Program-made: the position numbers and the translations under genes
Shown: positions 51,501-58,225 of the stretch, one piece after another
Layout: each line of letters opens with the position of its first letter
How positions within the stretch are numbered: position 1 is the first letter of the stretch
Notes under the pieces: generated by a model
Database searches by the model: none
Seen by the model: only the letters and a program-made list of their open reading frames with translations
Told to the model about the DNA's origin: nothing
Source: Bombyx mori
Taxonomy: Eukaryota > Arthropoda > Insecta > Lepidoptera > Bombycidae
DNA length: 64,000 bases
Direction of reading: 5' to 3'
NCBI RefSeq assembly: GCF_030269925.1
Contig: NC_085107.1
Location: forward strand, 13,516,001 to 13,580,000

Positions 51501-54500
51501 TCAAAAAAGTACAGAACATTAGGAATTAATAGGCGATATAAGAGCAATAAAATTTTTTTTTTTAAGTCAATTATCTGCAAAGGAAAAACCAAAAAGTATC
51601 TTTTTTGTATTACCTATTCAAAATTGGCTAAGTAACTTATCAAATTTACTCAAAAGCACATAAACAAAAATAACTTAAATATGATTAAGAAAAACAAAGA
51701 TCTAGTCCATAATTAAAACAGAAAGCATTGTAAGCCTCAAGCAGTATCTTCTATCTAAACAATGTTTGTTTCGGAAGCTAAGCTGTTTTACTGTGAAATG
51801 CTCATGAAATTTGCGAGTAAGAAAATCATTCTTTGAAATCGCGCGATCTTTTCTCTAATGGAATTTATTTTGTTACCTACCGTTATTGAATTTGAATGTT
51901 TCTTAAATTCAATAAAAAAAAAAAAGGAAGATCATATTTTCATAGACATAGTACGTCACCGAGACGAGACGGACTGCATCGTGCGATTGAATGATGAATT
52001 CAAATCTATAGTTAAATATTCGTTATCAAATGTACGCGCATACAATATTATTGTGACAATTCATAATACTAGTGTCAGTAACTACATAGATAAATATAAA
52101 TAAGAACCGTAGTATGTAAATAGAATTAACGTAAAAATATTAAAAGTAAAATCCCTTCGTCTTTTGTGAGCGAAGTATTATCTAATTAAAAGGTTTTTTT
52201 TTATGACGATATAAATATTAACTATTAAAGGGGCGATCATTGATTCGAATTCAACAATTCAAGGGCACCTACTATTTTAGGTGACTGTAAATAAAAATAA
52301 GGTATTTAACATGTCCTTCTAAAAGTATTAAGTAATAGTTTGAAATATGTTTTTTGTAAAAATAATTATAATTATGATTGCTAACCAGAAAATGTGGAGA
52401 TGTGCGTAATATGTCGAATGATGCATTGCGGGAGTGTGCTCTGTTCTCGTTCTATTTTCAGAACGTTAACTCCCTATCAGCGATTATCTGATACGTATAA
52501 GAGTGTCGAATTTACGTAAAAAAGAGTTTTATCAAACTTTTTTTTTTATCCCTAAAAAATATGTTGTTTCCACGGAGTTGTCTGTGTTTGTATAAAGCAG
52601 ATTAGTATTCTTATCTTAAGAAATTTAGACTAATGTGTCAACAGTGGACAGGGCGATTTACGCTGTGGCGTTTATCAATTATCATGGGTCTCACTCGAAA
52701 TTATATAGAAAAGGATAAACAGCGATAACCATCGGTTCTTGTTACAAAGTAATTCCATTAAGCCTCATTCTAAACTATTACTGAAGTCCTACACGATATC
52801 AAGAAAGTTTAGTATTTTTGAATGTACGAGTATGTAAATGAATATGGCTGGAACGTTTACGTGATGGCTTTTTTTTTTTGAATTACGTACACCATCTACG
52901 TGTTATGGTCGAAAATCTTTGAAAAATAAAAGCGTAACGATGTGTACATAAACGTAATAGATTCTAGTACTTTTATGTACACAATACAGTGATGTCATCT
53001 AGTGTATTATAACGTTTAGGCGTTAACGTGGGTATTATTGTGTTTAGAAAAATACTTCTGCGCTTACGTAATATTGAGACCCTCTGACAAGTGTAAAAGG
53101 TGATGCGTTGTGACTATTCACGTTCACATTTCGAAGAGGATATTCGTATTCACTATAATTTGAATAAACACCAATGACCATTGTGCAGCGAAAAAGCTAG
53201 TGTAGCGTTTTTTTAAATATTATTTAACTCTTCCATTCTTAACAAGGACTCTGAACAATCTCTGTAAAACACGTTACTTATAGATCTGTAGTAATGTTTG
53301 ATAATGTTATGTTATACATGTGTTTGGAGTATAATCCTAATGGTTCATAAGGGGAACTAAGATAATTTAGTATTCCGGTAATTAATTACATTTCAAATTT
53401 ACGTAATAAAAGAAATAAGGCGCCTATAAATCTATACTACAAACATCGTGGTGTATGAATAGAGTTTCTTTAAGACTTCAAAATCGGTTTGCTCCTGTAA
53501 TTTTCACAAGATGATCCTATTAGATAAATATTATTAAACGTATTTAAATTTTAAAATTTTATTCAAATTCAAATTTCGATCACAATTTTCAGTTTTATTT
53601 CAAATTTGAATAATCTTTGTGGCCTTGAGTGTCATCCATCATTTGACATATTCATACAATGCATCATGTATGATGTCCAATCAGAGTCGTCTGCAAATTC
53701 AATTGAATCGTTGATCGTATTGTGACGCGATATAATGTTGTCGTTGATGTTTTGATGTGTTTCAATTTAGACGAACGGAATTGTTTATATTCAGCTATTG
53801 AATAACAATTGAGCATTGATAAGTGTGTACTGACGCGTATATACATGTTTGGTTTCTTATAGGAAACGAGATAAAAATACAATATTAAAGTAAAAATATG
53901 TACATATATGATCATTTTGGATCCCATATATGCCAATATAGTATTTGTTTGCAAGTCTTCTTTTCTGCAACTTTTTTCAATTGGAATTCAACTAAAAAAT
54001 GAAAAAAAAATAGTTTAAATAATACAAACAAAATACGCTTTTAAAGAAAATCCAACAAAAAAATAAAAAAGCGTGGGGTGCATGGTATCAGTAGTTATAA
54101 ATATTTTATGAACAGATATGAGTAGAAGGGTTATTTTGATAATATCCTGAAAATCACCCCACGTTTTTTACAATAAAATCATTTTTTCTTACACTATTTT
54201 TAATTAAAATTTATTAAAATTTATTTATTATTCTTTAGTTGGATTTTCTATAAAAGCGTATTTTGTTAGTTTTTTTAAACTATTTTTATTTTATTGGCCG
54301 TGATAATAAATGTATCGCCATTATAACATAATAAAATTATTGTTTCAAGTACGGAGAGCGGATGGGATAATCCGTTCCGTCCGGATGGCGACTTGAGCCG
54401 TGAAGCGGACGAGATAGTCTCGCTCATCAAGGGCGGCAAGCCCATCACTCCAACTCCACCGGTCGCGGCTCCACAGTTGCCGACTGACGAACACAAGGAG

Positions 54501-57500
54501 GAAAAGGCTGAAGCGAATAATGTTAACGTAAGCGGTTGTAAAATATCGTATACCCTATGTAGGTTGGGGGGTATCGGGACCATTTCCAAATCCAACACAA
54601 ATTTTCAATTGTTTTTCTTAGGGTGATACCAATAATTTTGAGATTAAAATGGTTCCGGATGCATAAATTTTTATATACAATGCGTTATTATACTCGTACA
54701 TAGTTCAGTACAAAATATATACAAAAACTGAAAAAACACTAGCTTGACCCGATTCACCTTGGCTTTGAGGTGAATCAGGTTACGTATGGGGACAATAGAG
54801 TTTTTCAAAAGGGCTGGCACTATTTAGTTGTTAGGTACCTGGCTTTAGGTAATTAACTTTTTAATATCTTTAATGAGTTACAAAACTTTGATGACTAAAA
54901 TAAAATATAGTTATTAACTATTTAATGTTCTTAAACTCTAAATAAAAGTCATTTTCAGTTCAGCAAAGTTAAATCTAATAACTCAACAAAAGTATTGTGA
55001 TATCCTAGATTTGTTCCTATTCTAACTCTAGTCTCTATTCCCCCTGATCTATTGTACTGAAGAATTACATCAACTACGTTTATTGATGTCGTGTATGTGT
55101 TTGTAAAACGACCAGGGGTGATTGATTTATATAACCCTTTTGAATGTTGACGTCATTGTACAAAAATATACGTCTAATATAGAATGAACATAACTCTGAA
55201 AATATTTATTTTTTATTGCTTAGATGGGTGGACGAGCTCACAGCCCACCTGGTGTTAAGTGGTTACTGGAGCCCATAGACATCTACAACGTAGACGAGCC
55301 ACCCACCTTGAGATACAAGTTCTAAAGTCTCAGTACAGTTACAACGGCAATAATAATATATTGTCTTCATTCATCAACTTCATTTATGATTAGGTTGTTC
55401 ATAAGAATGTCGGCTAATACGTAGATTCTTCAATGTATATGAGTCCAACGAACTGAATCTTACTGAAACTATTTTACACAAATTTGTTAGTCGATGTGTA
55501 TATACAACTACTATAATATTAGTTACATTTTGGCTACGTATTTTACGGGTTGAACGTAGATTTGGCCCTCTTTAACATTATTGTACTAGCTTGAACTATA
55601 TTTATATATATCTATATAACGGAATGTTTGAACGTAATTTTCAAAAACTTCAAGACGTCCGATTTACTTGGTAATTTGTTCACGTATAAAGGACCGATGA
55701 CAATACAACAATCTTATCACTTTGACCTAATATCCAGGATAGATAAGATATATAGGATCCCAAGGAAAAAAATGTTATTTAAAGTTTTTAGTTGACCTTG
55801 ATATTTAAGATTCAAAAATTATAAATGGGACTATAATGTGATTAATAAATTTATTAAATTTTCTCGTATACAAATCTGAACCTGAGCTACTAGTGCCTTG
55901 AAAGTCGCATTACGGATACAATTTCAGCAACATCTGTCCGTCTTACTTCCTGCCCCCGCCCGCGCGCCCTTTCCGTTCACTCGCCCCCGGACCGCGTCAT
56001 AATATCACGCACTGGGTTTTTTGTCGTTTATAATCGTAACTATTCAAATAATCTATATATTAATACGTGAAGCAAAAACTTTAGACCCCTTTTTACGGAG
56101 GAGTGTGAAATTTCCCACAATTACAGAGAATATAGAGAAGGAGTGCAATGTTAATATTTTCTTAAATTATGCATAAAATATACATTAAACCAATATAAAA
56201 AGCATTACACATTCTACCGTGCATTTGACACACACACGCATGCATTACATACTATTTGTTTATTGTCAAACTCTTCTTATTGCTTATAGTCTGTGGTCGA
56301 ATTGAGAATAAATGAAATATTGTTTGTCTTCATTAATATTTGTCTAAAGTGTAGTCTTAGTGAAATATGTGACTATAGAAGTATAATCTTTGACAATAGA
56401 ATCATAATAGTTTACAAACTGATAATTTCAATTAATTATAGTCGAATTTCGATTACCGAGTGACCACTTTTTATTTGGGGAATTTTATTTGTCCACATGA
56501 TCTAGTGCAAAAGACAAAGTTTATCTACTTTAAATACCAGATGCGATAAAAGTATTTATTTTGATATAAGGATCAATTTCTTTGTACCAAATGTGCGTTA
56601 GAAATAAATTGTCAATTTTTATTGTATTTAGTTCACTATTTTCACAATAATGTTGCGGACTTTTTTGTAGCACCATTTAAGATAAACATTTCCATGGTAT
56701 ACGCGTAACTCTAAAGGGTTTTGCAGCGCACGCCAGAATAGCTGGCAGATTGCAGGTTTTTTCCTATTTACTTGACACATAACGATATATTACTGTAAAT
56801 TTTCAGCAAAAACCATGCAATAGTTTTTGCATGAAAGAATAACCAACATACATCGATACATTCTTACAAACTTTCGCGTTTATATGTATATATCTTAGAA
56901 GGATTTTGTGTACACAAAAAAAAAGTGCATCTATATTTTTCTCGTAAATAGTGTTTCAAAGTTCAATTGTGGTATTCAAGAGAAAATTTAATATAGCTAC
57001 AGTACAATTTTTAAATTGAAATTCGTATCAATAATTTTGAATCGAAGTAAAATAAAACATTATCCAACAACTGACATTCTGTCTAAACGATAAGCCGAAC
57101 GTTACCATATTTTTGCTTTCATTCGCTTTGCACTGATAAAATATCTGAAAATAAAACTTTTCAAAGATGAAATTAACAACATTAATTTAATTGTTTTATC
57201 GGTGAACGAGTTGTACCATTGAATTAATAAAAATGTAGTTCATCATCGGAAAGAATTCACTGATCATCGGAAAGAATTCACTGGGTAAAGTCAGTACTCG
57301 AGCGAAACAATTTACACAAAAATCGATTTTATTTTTTCCATTTCGATTTTTATTTCAAATCATTTGTCTAAATAAATCTTTTCAATTATACTCATTAGGC
57401 TCAATTTTGATATAATCATCTAAGAAAAAACAGCCGCGGGTGGGTTTTAGGCTGGTCCAGTAAATCTTTCTAGTCCGATCTATTCGTGGCCTTCCTAGTC

Positions 57501-58139
57501 CAAATTATCACCCCTAACTCAATCGAGAAATAAAGGTCCTAAACTTTTGTATAAAATAAACTTAAAACAAACAAAAGGAATCCGTCCGAAGGCGGACACA
57601 TCAAAGGAAAAACAAAATAGTTATTTTTATTTAATTCCGAGGATTTTCATATTTATTTACCTTTTAAACCTTCCCTGGACTTCCACAAACAATTGAAGAT
57701 CAAAATTAGCCAACTCGGTCCAGCCGTTCTCGAGTTTACTTATCGAATCGAGTTTACAATCGTAGCGAGTCTAACGAACAGCAATTCATCTTTATATTAT
57801 ATATAGATGACAGCTTAACGGCAGAAATAGGTTAAATAGCTAATTTTTTTTTTTCAATTAACCAAATTCAATAACAGAACAGCCTATTATTATGTGCAAT
57901 AAAAAATATTTCGAAATCGTTTCCAGGCCAGTCTCCCTGCGTCTCCACAAACGAAAGTGGCAAGTCCGGTACTACAGACCACTCCGAAAGCAATGAACGG
58001 AACAAAGAATGGCGCGGCAGTGGTGGAGGCACGCGCCGGTCCGGTGGAAGTGCAGCGCTCTCCCCCTCAGGAGCCTCAGCAGCCCGAACACGTGACCATA
58101 AGGAAGAAGCCCAAGTGTAAGTGCTGTGCGATACAGTAA
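30337..58139 (+). CDS. CaaX-box Pro/Ser-rich adaptor-like protein, five coding exons (gene span)
   Basis: Joining 30337-30593, 41600-41734, 51227-51391, 54350-54527 and 57927-58139 gives an uninterrupted 315-codon frame. Every junction has a GT donor and an AG acceptor, and the phases agree (2, 2, 2, 0). The protein is mostly disordered and rich in Pro and Ser. Visible motifs are KPPPVPGK near residue 11, RVSF at 86-89 and again at 138-141 (the RVxF type that docks protein phosphatase 1), NPF at 193-195 (EH-domain ligand type) followed by an acidic/basic helix-like stretch to about residue 215, and a basic, Cys-rich tail ending CKCCAIQ. CAIQ is a CaaX box; Gln at the last position favours farnesylation, and Cys309/Cys311 are likely palmitoylation sites. 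Known of such tails: they hold proteins on the inner plasma membrane, as in paralemmin and Ras. The membrane-adaptor role is inference. I do not recognise a named orthologue. The structure is well supported; function is not. Confidence 0.85.
31656..31752 (-). CDS. CIMIP1-like gene exon 3 (residues 91-122)
   Basis: The acceptor CGCTTCATTTCAG ends at 31753. In the phase set by exon 2 it reads PECKLEIYTSWLSKIPV and on to TGA at 31658-31656. An AATAAA on the minus strand (31611-31606) lies about 45 nt downstream as a poly(A) signal. A second frame through the exon is also open for 25 codons, but it does not match the incoming phase. Confidence 0.72.
31656..38166 (-). CDS. C20orf85/CIMIP1-like ciliary protein, nested antisense gene (three exons, gene span)
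   Basis: On the minus strand, exons 38166-38033, 34252-34115 and 31752-31656 join in phase (AA/A, then AA/G) to a 122-codon frame starting with a good ATG (GATATGG) and ending TGA. The protein has an aromatic N-terminal half (Trp at 23, 33, 37 and 39), an Ala/Glu helix-like middle, then PVPVTTTGLIGW (76-87) and KPECKLEIY (91-99). The order W..W.WL, then a helix, then PVP.TT.G.IGW, fits the C20orf85/LLC1 (DUF4541, CIMIP1) family as I remember it; the human member is of similar size (about 137 aa). That family lines the inside of ciliary doublet microtubules. In moths only sperm have motile axonemes, so testis expression is expected. The whole gene lies in intron 1 of the CaaX gene, on the opposite strand. 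Gene structure is strong; the family call is moderate. Confidence 0.75.
32373..32470 (-). repeat. Family-C LINE tail, old
   Basis: CAAGCATATGGCCCATCG, CACTCACCATTAGTGGAGCG and TACCAGGGGCACAGATCGCT line up with the reverse of the family-C tail. Confidence 0.5.
32596..32772. mobile_element. 177-bp MITE with ~50-bp inverted ends, copy 2
   Basis: The same element as 2762-2937 in opposite orientation, with CAGTGTGCTTAGTGCGAGTT at the left end. GAT on both sides may be a 3-bp duplication. Confidence 0.7.
33612..33735 (+). repeat. Family-C LINE tail
   Basis: GGTAGGCAGCGGCTTGGCTC to CTACAAAGGCAATAAAAA. Confidence 0.8.
34115..34252 (-). CDS. CIMIP1-like gene exon 2 (residues 45-91)
   Basis: The acceptor TTTGTGCTTTTAG ends at 34253 and the donor is CTAA/GTACGT at 34114. 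The exon is strikingly GC-rich against its AT-rich flanks. It encodes TLAEADAIRREA and then TTTGLIGW, the family signature. Reading through the donor would stop 13 bases later (TGA at 34104-34102), giving a 94-aa form, but the spliced form restores a family-like C-terminus. Confidence 0.78.
   Translation of the reverse strand, partial: TNVSGGGRHPSRGRFDPGAGQRDGNHQGTQAGPRHDYRTHRLARY
34426..34700 (-). mobile_element. Non-autonomous Helitron, same family, reverse
   Basis: Begins CTAGCTGACCCGACAGACTT (3' end on the minus strand) preceded by A. It shares the GTCCGACGGGGGACACATCA and TTAGCCAAATTGGTCC stretches with 45697-46002. The far end near 34700 is diverged. Confidence 0.65.
34743..34897 (+). 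repeat. Family-C LINE tail
   Basis: TATGTCCTTCTTTAGAAGAG through CCATCAGGTGGGCCGTACGC to CTACAAGGGCAATAAAAAA. Close to consensus. It begins just after a Helitron. Confidence 0.8.
35176..35375 (-). mobile_element. Helitron-like CTAG-ended repeat
   Basis: Starts CTAGCGACCCGACCTCGCTT and carries CATCAAAATCCGTTGCGTAG and a tandem ATATAGGGACAGACAG near the far end. It is a common lepidopteran interspersed repeat pattern. Confidence 0.5.
35875..36003 (+). repeat. Old diverged family-A SINE fragment
   Basis: GTCTCAAGGTAGGTAG, GATGTCTATAGGCTATG and CATGAGCTCG follow the tail order to an A-tail. Confidence 0.5.
36035..36403 (+). repeat. AT-rich interspersed repeat, copy 2
   Basis: GTCGAAATTTGACTATAATT at the start and TTTTTGCTTCACGTATATAT at the end, where a family-A SINE begins directly. 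Confidence 0.65.
36408..36837 (-). repeat. Full-length tRNA-headed SINE (family A), ~430 bp
   Basis: Read on the minus strand: a tRNA-like head (GTCGTGGCCTAACGGATAAG, then B-box GTTCGAATCCC), a linker with a poly-A-rich stretch, then TACTGGTGGTAGGA and the 245-bp tail ending in TAAGCAATAAAAAAAT. Size and layout fit the abundant silkworm Bm1-type SINE; the name is from memory. Confidence 0.8.
37303..37537 (+). pseudogene. RTE-like retrotransposon 3' end fragment
   Basis: Reads WAGHIARREDGPWGRKIL and then GRPPTRWTDDLV to a stop at 37522-37524, followed by ATGATGATGATGA. This is the same domain and tail type as the element at 21175-22464 but a different lineage. It sits in intron 1 of the CaaX gene. 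Confidence 0.8.
38033..38166 (-). CDS. CIMIP1-like gene exon 1 (residues 1-44)
   Basis: It starts at ATG 38166 (minus strand) and reads MAKEPKASKFDPN, then an aromatic segment with ALWFERWSWLLDER. The donor is GGAA/GTAAGA at 38032. Only 46 bp separates the ATG from the edge of a SINE (38212-38449), so the 5' UTR or promoter borders or includes that repeat. Confidence 0.75.
38212..38449 (-). repeat. Family-A SINE tail next to the nested gene start
   Basis: It carries a short deletion that removes part of the GACGAGCTCACAGCC region and starts 46 bp upstream of the ATG of the antisense CIMIP1-like gene. It could supply leader or promoter sequence. Confidence 0.85.
38795..38930 (+). promoter_or_regulatory. 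Possible intron-1 promoter and alternative first exon
   Basis: TATAAAAG at 38803-38810 is followed about 120 bp later by a strong donor, TATT/GTAAGT, at 38931. A transcript from here could splice to exon 2, where ATG 41628 is in frame. It is also divergent from the nested antisense gene, whose ATG lies 637 bp away. There is no clear initiator at the best spacing, so this is tentative. Confidence 0.3.
38931..40402 (+). other. Intron 1 remainder, nothing recognised
   Basis: No exon-like sequence or repeat could be supported here. Confidence 0.5.
40403..40616 (-). mobile_element. Helitron-like or related CTAG-ended repeat
   Basis: Begins CTAGCTGGCCCGGCAAACGT and ends near AAATATATAAATAAGGA, an insect-wide interspersed repeat pattern. 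It includes AAATCGGTCCAGCCGTTTAG. Confidence 0.55.
40855..40950 (+). repeat. Old family-A SINE fragment
   Basis: CACCTATTTCTATCAGGA and GAAAGGTAGGGTAGCCGTTG match the start of the tail. Confidence 0.4.
41600..41734 (+). CDS. CaaX-protein exon 2 (residues 86-131)
   Basis: The acceptor TTTGTGCAG ends at 41599 and the donor is GA/GTACGT at 41735. The first base completes Arg86, so the RVSF motif is created across the splice junction. The rest reads as an acidic, Pro-rich segment (QEEPESSPPPKF). An in-frame ATG at 41628 could start a 220-aa isoform if transcription began in intron 1. Confidence 0.88.
42006..42278 (+). mobile_element. Helitron-like element with terminal hairpin
   Basis: Starts TCTTGTATATATATAATCTG. 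Near the 3' end a hairpin (CCGAG at 42253, CTCGG at 42263) precedes CTAG at 42275-42278, followed by T. Hairpin plus CTAG is the Helitron terminator. The 5' flank is T rather than A. Confidence 0.6.
42279..44579 (+). other. Intron 2, mostly unrecognised
   Basis: A GC-richer piece at 42955-43150 (GTGCACAAATGTGCGAGTGT) may belong to a transposon leader. The rest holds the tandem repeat at 43901. Confidence 0.4.
43901..44003 (+). repeat. Tandem repeat, ~36-bp unit, three copies
   Basis: TGCTAGAATCGAAAA occurs at 43906, 43941 and 43978, each followed by GTCCAA/GTCTAA and a T-run. Confidence 0.8.
44580..44765 (+). repeat. SINE tRNA-like head and linker only
   Basis: GTCGCCGTGGCCTAAAGGAT and a B-box-like GTTCGAATCCG, followed by the linker (GTTCCACGATGAATGAATAA) but no family-A tail. 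Confidence 0.65.
45697..46002 (+). mobile_element. Non-autonomous Helitron, 306 bp
   Basis: Begins TCTATATATATAAAAATG after an A and ends GGTCAGCTAG before a T, which is the Helitron pattern (A-TC...CTRR-T). The interior (ACGGCTGGACCGATTTGGCT, then a Lys/Arg-poor tract) matches copies at 34426 and 57471. Confidence 0.75.
46745..47035 (-). repeat. Diverged tRNA-headed SINE variant
   Basis: The head is recognisable on the minus strand (CGTCGCGGCTCAAAAGATAA). The tail part (CTTGGTGTTGAGGTTACCGG) is a divergent relative of family A. Confidence 0.55.
47700..47947 (+). promoter_or_regulatory. GC-rich promoter and alternative first exon in intron 2
   Basis: A CpG-rich block (47745-47800, with CCGGAGCCGCGCGCGACTTC) is followed by unremarkable leader-like sequence that ends in a strong donor, TTAAG/GTATGT, at 47948. 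Candidate initiators are ACAGTT near 47799 and TTCAGTG near 47915. Splicing to exon 3 would use ATG 51357 and give a 141-aa protein that keeps the NPF segment and CaaX tail but lacks both RVSF motifs. Confidence 0.45.
48300..48545. promoter_or_regulatory. Candidate enhancer with POU/homeodomain-type sites
   Basis: The tract has a perfect octamer ATGCAAAT (48521-48528), an octamer-like ATGCTAAT (48483-48490), TTAGCAT (about 48408), several TAAT cores and E-box-like CATCTG. Its base composition is more balanced than its neighbours. It sits about 350-600 bp after the intron-2 promoter candidate. It is open for 63 codons in one frame but reads as nothing known. Confidence 0.3.
48928..49050 (-). 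repeat. Family-C LINE tail, long T-run
   Basis: A run of about 18 T is followed by GCCTTTGTAGGCATACGGGC and on to AGCCAAGCCGCTGCCTACCG. A long uninterrupted tail suggests a young insertion. Confidence 0.8.
49051..51226 (+). other. Intron 2 downstream part, nothing recognised
   Basis: AT-rich; the plus ORF at 50254 is hydrophobic low-complexity reading of T-rich DNA. Confidence 0.5.
51227..51391 (+). CDS. CaaX-protein exon 3 (residues 131-186)
   Basis: The acceptor TTTTTTTGTTTCAG ends at 51226 and the donor is AG/GTAAGC at 51392. It encodes the second RVSF (residues 138-141) and a Tyr/Pro-rich stretch. ATG 51357 is in frame, with G at -3 and +4, and would begin a 141-aa isoform starting MADNAVYNRQIR. 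Confidence 0.88.
51392..54349 (+). other. Intron 3, nothing recognised
   Basis: No repeat or exon could be supported. ORFs at 51858 and 53664 lack motifs. Confidence 0.5.
54350..54527 (+). CDS. CaaX-protein exon 4 (residues 186-245), NPF motif exon
   Basis: The acceptor TGTTTCAAG ends at 54349 and the donor is AAC/GTAAGC at 54528. It encodes GWDNPFRPDGDLSREADEIV and a following Lys/Gly/Pro stretch, then an acidic Glu/Lys-rich end. This looks like the most constrained part of the protein, so it is the best probe for finding orthologues. An AAG acceptor is somewhat less usual than CAG, but it is the only one that keeps phase. Confidence 0.87.
54739..54800 (-). mobile_element. Helitron 3' terminus, minus strand
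   Basis: CTAG at 54739-54742 is followed by a perfect 9-bp hairpin (GATTCACCT 54751-54759 with AGGTGAATC 54768-54776), the reverse of a Helitron 3' end. The other end was not located. Confidence 0.5.
55205..55348 (-). repeat. Family-A SINE tail, truncated
   Basis: Only the 3' 144 bp is present. It stops at GTTACAACGGC, inside the usual tail. Confidence 0.8.
55940..56005. other. Isolated GC-rich patch in intron 4
   Basis: CCTGCCCCCGCCCGCGCGCC includes a CCCCGCCC GC box in otherwise AT-rich intron. It could be regulatory. No donor or initiator of quality follows. Confidence 0.3.
56051..56465 (-). repeat. AT-rich interspersed repeat, copy 3 (reverse)
   Basis: ATTAATACGTGAAGCAAAAA at the left and AATTATAGTCGAATTTCGAT at the right are the complements of the other copies' ends. 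Confidence 0.65.
57242..57283 (+). repeat. Perfect 21-bp tandem duplication
   Basis: ATCATCGGAAAGAATTCACT plus G occurs twice head to tail, in intron 4. Confidence 0.85.
57471..57827 (-). mobile_element. Non-autonomous Helitron, same family, diverged
   Basis: The right end ATATATAGA before T is the complement of the family's 5' TCTATATAT. The interior (AATCCGTCCGAAGGCGGACA, CAACTCGGTCCAGCCGTTCT) matches. The left boundary is uncertain. It ends 99 bp before exon 5 of the CaaX gene. Confidence 0.55.
57927..58139 (+). CDS. CaaX-protein exon 5, C-terminal lipidation signal
   Basis: The acceptor ATCGTTTCCAG ends at 57926 and the exon opens in phase 0. It runs 70 codons to TAA at 58137-58139. The product is Ala/Pro/Val-rich and ends with the basic cluster RKKPK followed by CKCCAIQ. 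A GTAAGT lies inside the exon at 58117-58122, just before the lipidation cysteines, and might act as a weak alternative donor. Confidence 0.88.
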   Translation, partial: ASLPASPQTKVASPVLQTTPKAMNGTKNGAAVVEARAGPVEVQRSPPQEPQQPEHVTIRKKPKCKCCAIQ

Positions 58140-58194
58140 GTTCACAAAACCTCACCGGTACTACCGCTACGCTTTCTGACGGTTCCCCGTCTCC

Positions 58195-58225
<31 letters not shown>

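Noticed and set aside
57868..58155. 95-codon minus-strand ORF over exon 5
   Set aside because: Shadow of the real coding exon; the plus strand has matching splice sites and phase.
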